Shown here: positions 58,242-64,000 of the stretch, piece by piece
How the letters are laid out: each line of letters starts with the position of its first letter
How positions within the stretch are numbered: the stretch's first letter is position 1
Assembly: GCF_003635045.1 (NCBI RefSeq)
Contig: NZ_RBXT01000001.1
Coordinates: 2,976,001 to 3,040,000, forward strand
Direction: 5' to 3'
From: Terracoccus luteus
GTDB lineage: Bacteria; Actinomycetota; Actinomycetes; Actinomycetales; Dermatophilaceae
DNA: 64,000 nucleotides
Translations under genes and position numbers: made by a program
The notes under the pieces: generated by a model
Database searches by the model: none
Told to the model about the DNA's origin: nothing
Seen by the model: the letters and a program-made list of their open reading frames with translations, nothing else

Positions 58242-59516
58242 GCCGGTGACGCCGACGACCTCGTTCGGCATGACCGGCAGGGTGCCCGTGCGCACCACCG
58301 CGTTGGCGGTGAGGTCGACGACGACGACCCGCCGCGTCGCGGGCTCGGTGACGTAGGCGAGGTCGCCCACGACGCGCACCGTCGGCCGCGGCTGCTGCCA
58401 CTGCGTCGGCTCGCTCCAGGCCGCGACCACCGGGATGCGGTGGGTGATGGCGCCGGTCTCCGGGTCGATGACGCGCAGCCGACCGTCCGTACCGAGCACG
58501 AGGGCCTCCCCCTCCGGCCCTCGCTCCAGGCTCCGGAACGAGTAGCTCGCCTCGACGTCGACGACGCGCAGCGTGCCCGCGACCGTGTCGGTCAGCGTGA
58601 CCCGCGTCGGGCGCTCGAGGTCGGCGTCCCGGTCGGTCTTGTAGTCGCCCAGCACGACCGGTGAGGTCTCCGAGCCGGCCTGGTTGCCGATGCGGCCGTA
58701 CGGGTCAGGGCTGTCGACCTTGCGGAAGGCGCCGTCGCGCAGCACGACGATGCCGTCCTCGCAGCCGAGGGTCACGACGTCAGTCGCCGCGGCGGCCTCG
58801 CCGTGCACGCCGGGGCACTCGTCGGTGCGGGCCACCTCGCGACCCGACGCGTCGAGCAGCACCACGCCGGAACGGGACTCGTCGCCACCGACGGTGTGCA
58901 CGAGCCCGCCGTCCGGCTGCAGCAGGGCCACGCCGTGGTGCGCCTCCGGCGTGCGGTGCCGGGCGACGGACGGCAGCGTCGACCCTCCGAGCCGCTCCGG
59001 GTCGAAGACGCTGATCTCGCCCGTGCCGTCGGCGAACAGCACGGTCTGGCCGGCGTGCGTCACGACGTGGCCGGGGTGGTCGGCGGCGAAGCGCAGGTCG
59101 GTGAGCTGCGGCTCGGTCGTGTACGAGTGGCCGTGGTCACCGTGGGCCTCGGTGAAGGCGCCGGTGTCGAGCACCCGCCATCCCGCGCTGTCGGTGACGA
59201 GCACGTGCCGGCCGTCGCCGGCGGGGCTGAGCCGCAGGAAGCCGTCGGCCTCGAAGGCTCCCACCGGCTTCAACGTCACCGCGTCGACGACCGTGACGCC
59301 ACCGTCGTGGCTGACGACGAGGCGGGATGCCGGCCCGGCCGCCTCCGTGGTGACGCGCGGGCTCGCGGTCGACGCGGTCGACGCCGCCGCCGTCGGGCCT
59401 GAGGCCGGCGACGCCGCGGTACCGCCCGCCGGGGCGCCGCAGGCGGCGAGCGTGCCCGCCACGGCCAGGGCGGCGGTCGCGGCTCCGGCCCGACGGGTCG
59501 GGATGAGGCGGTGCAT
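58239..59516 (-). CDS. aztD: AztD-like zinc metallochaperone (lipoprotein)
   Basis: 425 residues from ATG 59516. Signal peptide with lipobox AVAGTLAACG (lipid-anchored Cys near residue 25). A seven-bladed beta-propeller-like repeat follows. The His-rich loop EAHGDHGHSYTTEP (near 130) is the flexible zinc-binding loop typical of AztD, which passes zinc to the AztC binding protein. Other family marks include FADGTGEISVFDPE, TDECPGVHGEAAAATDVVTLGCEDGIVVL and GNQAGSETSPVVLGDYKTD. aztABC genes are not nearby, so this is an orphan gene; a Zur box precedes it. Confidence 0.86.
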   Translation of the reverse strand: MHRLIPTRRAGAATAALAVAGTLAACGAPAGGTAASPASGPTAAASTASTASPRVTTEAAGPASRLVVSHDGGVTVVDAVTLKPVGAFEADGFLRLSPAGDGRHVLVTDSAGWRVLDTGAFTEAHGDHGHSYTTEPQLTDLRFAADHPGHVVTHAGQTVLFADGTGEISVFDPERLGGSTLPSVARHRTPEAHHGVALLQPDGGLVHTVGGDESRSGVVLLDASGREVARTDECPGVHGEAAAATDVVTLGCEDGIVVLRDGAFRKVDSPDPYGRIGNQAGSETSPVVLGDYKTDRDADLERPTRVTLTDTVAGTLRVVDVEASYSFRSLERGPEGEALVLGTDGRLRVIDPETGAITHRIPVVAAWSEPTQWQQPRPTVRVVGDLAYVTEPATRRVVVVDLTANAVVRTGTLPVMPNEVVGVTG

Positions 59517-59640
59517 GGCCCCCCGGGCTGCCGGTCGGATCGGCCTCCCGGGGGTGGTCGGGGTCAGCCCGTCGGCGGGCGGGGTCGCAGGAGGCGCAGG
59601 AGGGGTCGGGCGCACGGCCCGGTGGCGTGAGTGCATAAAG

Positions 59641-59655
59641 TGATAATGGTTCTCA
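59641..59655. promoter_or_regulatory. Zur box over the aztD promoter
   Basis: TGATAATGGTTCTCA matches the actinobacterial Zur consensus TGAAAATGATTTTCA at 12 of 15 positions. It covers a -10 hexamer CATTAT (59643-59648, minus strand) placed 18 nt after -35 TTGACG (59667-59672), which itself overlaps the end of the idi gene. Zinc-loaded Zur would therefore block aztD transcription. Confidence 0.75.
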
Positions 59656-59663
59656 TCATCACC

Positions 59664-60302
59664 TCACGTCAAGCGCACCGCCCCGGGCAGCAGAGCGGGG
59701 TCGCCCTCGGGCCAGTCGGCCGGGTCGTCGCCCAGGCCCACGAGCAGCGGCACCTGCTCGCGACACCAGCGCGAGACCTGCAGCTCGCCCGCCAGCACCG
59801 CGGCGCTGAAGCCGGCCCACTCGACGCTCTCGACCGACGCCGTCTCCTCGGGGTCGGCCACCACGGCCACACCGGGTCGCAGCCACGCGACGAGCACCGG
59901 GCAGAGCTCGTTCTCGACGACTCCGTCCATCTCCGCCCGGTAGGCGAAGTCGGGCAGCACGAGCCGCACGCCCTGGAGGTCACCGGGCGCGAGACCGAGC
60001 TCGTCCGCTCCCCGGCGGGCGACGGCATCCTCGAGGCTCTCACCCGGCGCGGGGTGCCCGCAGAAGGAGTTGGTGAGCACCCCCGGGAAGGTGGCCTTGT
60101 CGTGGGCGCGGGTCGTCACGAGCAGCCGGCCGTCGGCGTCGAAGACGTAGGTCGAGAAGCCGAGGTGCAGCGCGGTGTCGCTGTGGTGCGCGTCGCGCTT
60201 CGGCTGCGTGCCGATGGCGGCGCCGGAGGGGTCGAGCAGGACGACGACCTCGTCCGTGCCGGGGCCGGCGGTGCGGGCGTCGGTCGACACGGCGTTCGTC
60301 AT
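59664..60302 (-). CDS. idi: Isopentenyl-diphosphate delta-isomerase, type I
   Basis: 212 residues. Nudix-fold isomerase converting isopentenyl to dimethylallyl diphosphate. The active Cys is in LTNSFCGHPAPGESLEDA, and the metal-binding Glu residues are in AEMDGVVENELCPVLVA; TALHLGFSTYVFDADGRLLVTTRAHDKATFPGV is the N-terminal core. All catalytic positions look intact. The C-terminal 25 residues (LVGLGDDPADWPEGDPALLPG) are an extension. The tail encodes the -35 element of the aztD promoter. Confidence 0.95.
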   Translation of the reverse strand: MTNAVSTDARTAGPGTDEVVVLLDPSGAAIGTQPKRDAHHSDTALHLGFSTYVFDADGRLLVTTRAHDKATFPGVLTNSFCGHPAPGESLEDAVARRGADELGLAPGDLQGVRLVLPDFAYRAEMDGVVENELCPVLVAWLRPGVAVVADPEETASVESVEWAGFSAAVLAGELQVSRWCREQVPLLVGLGDDPADWPEGDPALLPGAVRLT

Positions 60303-60344
60303 GCGCTCAGGGTAAGCGGGCCCACAGCCCCTGCGCCGGTCGTG

Positions 60345-61031
60345 TCAGAGGTCGGCGCGGCCGTCGACGACCTGTCGCGCGACGTCGCGCAGCTTGACGT
60401 TGCTGTCCTGCGACTGGCGACGCAGCACGGCGAAGGCGCTCTCGGTGTCGAGCTGGTAGCGCTGCATGAGGATCCCCTGCGCCATGCCGATGAGGTGCCG
60501 GGTCTGCAGCGACGAGCTGAGGCCCTCGGTGCGCGTGGCCACGGCGAGGGCCGTCCCGGCCGCGTCGGCGTAGAAGTGCGCCTGCTGCACGACGTCGGGG
60601 TCGAAGCGGTCACACGGCTCGGTCGCGTAGAGGTTGAGCCCGCCGACGACGGTCTCCGGCGTCGCCATGCGCACGCTGAGAACGCTGCGGATGCCGAGGT
60701 CCGCCGCCACCGGCGCCCAGCGTGGCCAGCGCGTCTCCTGGCGCAGGTCGGGGATCGTGTACGTGTCGTCGACCCAGACGGCGTCGATGCACGGTCCCTC
60801 CTGCAGCTCGTACTGCGCCTCGTCCGCCCGCCGCACGAGCGCGTCCGTCGCGGCGGGGGTGTCGACCGTGCCGTCGGCCCGCCGCAGCGTGATGCCGGCG
60901 TGCGCGAAACCCGGTACGGCCGTCACGGCCTGGTCGACGATCTCCTGCAACGTGCTGCCGCGGTCGGGCTGCGAGCTGACCGCCCGCACCGCGTCGGCGA
61001 GGCGTCGCCAGGTCTTCTCGTCCGTCGCCAT
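60345..61031 (-). CDS. GAF-ANTAR transcription antiterminator
   Basis: 228 residues from ATG 61031. GAF domain about 25-165 (AGITLRRADGTVDTPAATDALVRRADEAQYELQEGPCIDAV ... GLNLYATEP), then a C-terminal ANTAR RNA-binding domain SSLQTRHLIGMAQGILMQRYQLDTESAFAVLRRQSQDSNVKLRDVARQVVDG. ANTAR proteins bind paired RNA stem-loops to prevent termination. Such single-gene GAF-ANTAR proteins are common in actinobacteria. Target and signal unknown. Divergent from the FAD dehydrogenase. Confidence 0.92.
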   Translation of the reverse strand: MATDEKTWRRLADAVRAVSSQPDRGSTLQEIVDQAVTAVPGFAHAGITLRRADGTVDTPAATDALVRRADEAQYELQEGPCIDAVWVDDTYTIPDLRQETRWPRWAPVAADLGIRSVLSVRMATPETVVGGLNLYATEPCDRFDPDVVQQAHFYADAAGTALAVATRTEGLSSSLQTRHLIGMAQGILMQRYQLDTESAFAVLRRQSQDSNVKLRDVARQVVDGRADL

Positions 61032-61223
61032 CGCACCTCTCCTCGGTCCGGGGTAGCCCGCCGAGCACGCCAGAGGCGGTGTCGTCAACCGGGCTCGGCC
61101 CAGTATGCACGGGCGGTGCGGCCGGCGTGGCCGGGTCGGGCGGAGGGGGCACCGGTGAGGTCGGCCCGGACGGGGTACGCGCGTGACAGGTGACCGTGCG
61201 TGGGCCCGCGGGGCGGTTGCCCA

Positions 61224-61258
61224 GGGTGCTCACGTTCATGATCCGAGCGTGGGCACCC
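61224..61258. promoter_or_regulatory. Interrupted palindrome in divergent gap
   Basis: GGGTGCTCACG (61224-61234) and CGTGGGCACCC (61248-61258) pair at 10 of 11 positions over a 13-nt spacer, roughly midway between the two divergent start codons. A -10-like TAGGTT occurs at 61283-61288. Nothing else is recognised in this 293-bp gap. Confidence 0.45.
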
Positions 61259-61324
61259 GCCATCTGCGCACCGTTTCGTCGTAGGTTCGGCTGCGTCCCG
61301 CAGCCCGACCGACGGAGTGAGCGC

Positions 61325-62989
61325 ATGCAGAGCGAGTCGCCGACCGAGACCGACGTCGTCGTCGTGGGGGCCGGGCTCGCCGGCCTCGTCGCCGCCGCCG
61401 AGATCGCCGAGGCGGGCCATCGGGTGGTCCTGCTCGACCAGGAGGGTGAGCAGAACCTCGGCGGCCAGGCGTGGTGGAGCTTCGGCGGCCTCTTCCTCGT
61501 CGACAGCCCCGAGCAACGCCGCCTCGGCATCCACGACGGCCTCGAGCTCGCCACCCAGGACTGGTTCGGCAGCGCCCGCTTCGACCGCCCCGAGGACCAC
61601 TGGCCGCGGCGGTGGGCCGAGGCGTACCTCGCCTTCGCCGCCGGCGAGAAGCGGGCGTGGCTGCACGCGCAGGGCGTCCGCTTCTTCCCCGTCGTCGGCT
61701 GGGCCGAGCGGGGCGACGGCCGGGCCGACGGGCACGGCAACTCCGTGCCCCGCTTCCACGTCACGTGGGGCACCGGCCCCGGGGTGGTCGAGCCCTTCGC
61801 GCGCCGCGTGCACGAGGCGCAGCGCTCGGGCCGGCTGCGGTTCGCCTTCCGCCACCGCGTCGACGAGCTCGTCACCCGCGACAGCGCCGTGACCGGGGTG
61901 CGCGGCGCCGTGCTCGAGGGGGATGCCGTGGCGCGCGGCGTCGCGAGCAGCCGGGTCGAGGTGGGCTCCTTCGAGATCGCGGCGCAGGCCGTCGTCGTCA
62001 CGAGCGGCGGCATCGGCGGCAACCACGAGCTGGTCCGCCGGCACTGGCCCGAGCGCCTCGGCCCCGCGCCCACGACCATGCTCTCCGGGGTCCCGGCCCA
62101 TGTCGACGGGCGGATGCTCGCGGTGGCGGAGCGGGCCGGCGGCCGGGTCGTCAACCCCGACCGCATGTGGCACTACACCGAGGGCCTGACGAACTGGGAC
62201 CCCGTGTGGCACGCCCACGGCATCCGCATCCTGCCCGGGCCGTCGTCGCTGTGGGTCGACGCCCGCGGCCAACGGCTGCCCGCGCCGCTCTTCCCCGGCT
62301 TCGACACCCTCGGCACCCTCGCCCACCTCACCCGGACGGGGCACGACCACTCGTGGTTCGTGCTCACCGAGCGCATCCTCGAGAAGGAGTTCGCGCTGTC
62401 GGGCTCGGAGCAGAACCCGGACCTCACCGGGCGCGACGTGCGACAGGTGCTCGGGCGGGCCCGGGCCGGGGTGCCGGGCCCGGTCGAGGCCTTCCGGCGC
62501 CACGGCACCGACTTCGTCACCGCCGCCGGGGTCGGCGAGCTGGTCCGCGGCATGAACGCGCTCGTCGGCGAGGACCTCGTCGACGAGGACGACCTGCGCC
62601 GCACGATCGTCGCCCGCGACACCCAGCTGGCCAACCCGTTCGCCAAGGACGCCCAGCTCACGGCGATCCGCGGGGCGCGGAACTACCGCGGTGACAAGCT
62701 GATCCGCGTCGCCGCACCCCACCGGCTGCTCGACCCCGACGCCGGTCCGCTCGTCGCGGTGCGGCTGCGGGTCATCACCCGCAAGACCCTCGGTGGGCTG
62801 GAGACCGACCTCGACGGACGGGTGCTGCGCCCCGGCGGGGAGCCGGTCGACGGGCTGTACGCCGCCGGCGAGGCGAGCGGCTTCGGCGGTGGCGGCATGC
62901 ACGGGTACGCCTCGCTCGAGGGCACATTCCTCGGCGGGTGCATCTTCAGCGGCCGCGTCGCGGGGCGCGCCGTCGCCGCCCGTCTCTGA
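61325..62989 (+). CDS. FAD-binding dehydrogenase (3-ketosteroid dehydrogenase/fumarate reductase-like)
   Basis: 554 residues from ATG 61325. Rossmann FAD motif TDVVVVGAGLAGLVAAAEIAEAGHRVVLLDQE at about 8-40, then GGQAWWSFGGLFLVDSPEQRRLG. Near the C-terminus YAAGEASGFGGGGMHGYASLEGTFLGGCIFSGRVAG closes the FAD-binding fold. It resembles M. tuberculosis Rv0785 and its relatives, oxidoreductases of unknown substrate with the fumarate reductase/ketosteroid dehydrogenase fold. No steroid-pathway genes are nearby, so substrate remains open. Confidence 0.9.
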   Translation: MQSESPTETDVVVVGAGLAGLVAAAEIAEAGHRVVLLDQEGEQNLGGQAWWSFGGLFLVDSPEQRRLGIHDGLELATQDWFGSARFDRPEDHWPRRWAEAYLAFAAGEKRAWLHAQGVRFFPVVGWAERGDGRADGHGNSVPRFHVTWGTGPGVVEPFARRVHEAQRSGRLRFAFRHRVDELVTRDSAVTGVRGAVLEGDAVARGVASSRVEVGSFEIAAQAVVVTSGGIGGNHELVRRHWPERLGPAPTTMLSGVPAHVDGRMLAVAERAGGRVVNPDRMWHYTEGLTNWDPVWHAHGIRILPGPSSLWVDARGQRLPAPLFPGFDTLGTLAHLTRTGHDHSWFVLTERILEKEFALSGSEQNPDLTGRDVRQVLGRARAGVPGPVEAFRRHGTDFVTAAGVGELVRGMNALVGEDLVDEDDLRRTIVARDTQLANPFAKDAQLTAIRGARNYRGDKLIRVAAPHRLLDPDAGPLVAVRLRVITRKTLGGLETDLDGRVLRPGGEPVDGLYAAGEASGFGGGGMHGYASLEGTFLGGCIFSGRVAGRAVAARL

Positions 62990-63088
62990 CGCGCGGGAGG
63001 TCCGCCGTCGAGGCCCCCTCCCCGGGGGGCGTCGTACCGAGCGGTGGTCCTACCCCGACGCGCGCTACCCAAGCGGGCCCCGACCCCT

Positions 63089-63094
63089 TATCTT
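63089..63094 (+). promoter_or_regulatory. -10 box of ROK gene, leaderless
   Basis: TATCTT ends 6 nt before GTG 63101. Confidence 0.5.
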
Positions 63095-63100
63095 TACCCC

Positions 63101-64000
63101 GTGAACCCATCCCAGGCGGCTCCGGGCTCGCAGGCATCGTTGCGTGAAGCCAACCGCCTGCGCGTCCTCGAGACGCTGCGCGAGCAGGGGGCGATGACCC
63201 AGGTCGAGATCGCCGGCTCGACGGGCCTCTCACCCGCCACCGTGTCGAACATGGTCAAGGAGCTCGACGGCGCCGGCGCCGTCGAGCTCGCCCCCAGCAT
63301 CCGCAACGGCCGCCGGGCGGTGCTCGTCTCCCTCGCCACGGGCAACACCCTGCTCGCCGGCATCGCCTTCGGCGACCGGGACGTCCGCGTCGCCGTCGCC
63401 ACCGGCCCGCGTGACGTCATCGGGCGCCAGCGGATGCCGCTGCCCAGCAACCACAACGCCGACGAGGGCATGGAGCGCGCCGCCCGCCTGCTCTACGACC
63501 TCGTCGAGAAGTCGGGCAAGGCGATGACCGACGTAAAGGCGGTCGGCGTCGGCATCCCGGCGCCCGTCGACAGCGTGTCGGGCCAGGTCGGGTCCGAGAG
63601 CATCATGCCCGGCTGGCGCGGCGTCGACGTCGCCGACGAGCTCGCCGGGAGGCTCGGCGCGCCGGTGCTCGTCGACAACACCGCGAACCTGGGAGCCTTG
63701 GGAGAGCTGCGGATCGGCGCACTCCAGGGCGTCCAGGACGGCGTCTTCCTCAAGCTCTCGCACGGGATCGGCGCCGGCCTCGTCATCGGTGGCGAGGTGT
63801 TCCGTGGCAGCGCGGGCACGGCCGGCGAGATCGGCCACCTCACCATCGACGAGCACGGCCAGATCTGCCGCTGCGGCAACCGGGGCTGCCTCGAGACCTT
63901 CATCGGCGCCCAGGCCCTCGGCGAGGCGCTCGCCGTCTCGCACGGCCGGCTCACCCTGCGCGACATCATCGCTCGCGCCCAGGGCGGGGACGTCGGCTGC
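63101..64000 (+). CDS. ROK-family transcriptional regulator (3' end outside window)
   Basis: 300 residues in frame from GTG 63101 to the window edge. An N-terminal winged helix-turn-helix (SLREANRLRVLETLREQGAMTQVEIAGSTGLSPATVSNMVKELDGAGAVEL) precedes the ROK domain: AVGVGIPAPVD, VLVDNTANLGALGEL, LKLSHGIGAGLVIGGEVFRGSAGTAGEIGHLTID and the zinc motif CRCGNRGCLET. ROK regulators are repressors controlled by sugars or sugar phosphates. Its regulon is not visible here because the downstream region is missing. Confidence 0.93.
   Translation, partial: MNPSQAAPGSQASLREANRLRVLETLREQGAMTQVEIAGSTGLSPATVSNMVKELDGAGAVELAPSIRNGRRAVLVSLATGNTLLAGIAFGDRDVRVAVATGPRDVIGRQRMPLPSNHNADEGMERAARLLYDLVEKSGKAMTDVKAVGVGIPAPVDSVSGQVGSESIMPGWRGVDVADELAGRLGAPVLVDNTANLGALGELRIGALQGVQDGVFLKLSHGIGAGLVIGGEVFRGSAGTAGEIGHLTIDEHGQICRCGNRGCLETFIGAQALGEALAVSHGRLTLRDIIARAQGGDVGC

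Noticed and set aside
1-64000. tRNA or rRNA genes, replication origin, attachment sites
   Set aside because: I looked for T-loop-like GGTTCGAnTCC segments, conserved rRNA segments and DnaA-box clusters and saw none that hold up.

Overview
This is a 64 kb stretch of very GC-rich (about 70-72% by eye) actinobacterial chromosome. Dense gene packing, GTG/TTG starts, GTGA-type stop/start overlaps and many start codons lying 6-7 nt behind a TAnnnT box (leaderless mRNAs) all fit an actinomycete. Lhr near Nei, an Rv2578c-type radical SAM protein, DUF222/HNH, DUF3349, DUF3516, GAF-ANTAR and ClgR-like proteins point to Micrococcales, most likely an Intrasporangiaceae-like genus. That placement is inference. 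There is no rRNA, tRNA, CRISPR array, transposase or prophage, and no gene-free stretch exceeds 300 bp.

Layout. 1-6.3 kb: a truncated secreted hydrolase, a small membrane protein with an ankyrin protein, thiol peroxidase, glpK/glpD and a VOC protein. 6.4-13.7 kb: DNA repair block with Nei glycosylase, GNAT, an unknown protein and the giant Lhr helicase. 13.8-20.0 kb: a sugar operon (YihS-type isomerase, ribokinase-fold kinase resembling ADP-dependent PFK/GK, class II aldolase, ABC sugar permeases) that is visibly damaged. The second permease is frameshifted, and the solute-binding protein and the DeoR repressor survive only as 3' remnants joined head to head. 20.0-23.2 kb: EVE protein and DUF3516 helicase. 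23.4-27.6 kb: alpha/beta hydrolase, M1 metallopeptidase, DUF1206 protein, repeat-bearing lipoprotein. 27.7-30.9 kb: lipid kinase coupled to two PAP2 phosphatases, and a DUF1345 protein. 30.9-34.2 kb: radical SAM protein and a phosphate transporter operon. 34.2-37.6 kb: esterase / ATP-grasp / MFS exporter group. 37.7-41.3 kb: DUF2786 protein with a Gly-His array, TfoX-like protein, EEP nuclease. 41.6-48.5 kb: SOS-box DUF222/HNH gene, luciferase-like/hemerythrin fusion, DJ-1/PfpI protein, endonuclease IV, DUF1989 and YqcI proteins. 48.5-51.7 kb: TetR and MMPL transporter. 51.7-58.2 kb: membrane proteins, DrrAB-like ABC exporter, ClgR-like regulator, DUF2207 protein. 58.2-64 kb: AztD-like zinc chaperone under a Zur box, IPP isomerase, GAF-ANTAR regulator, FAD dehydrogenase and a ROK regulator cut by the window end.

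How it works together. Several units read as coherent modules: glycerol uptake metabolism, a sulfoglycolysis-like pathway now probably inactive, a lipid-phosphate cycle, a ligase/esterase/exporter trio, and separate SOS, zinc and phosphate control points. The most unusual items are the decayed sugar operon with its atypical kinase, a family of paired intergenic repeats containing CTCTCGACGG, the recurrent 11-mer GACCGGCATCC, and clear LexA, Zur and TetR-type operators.
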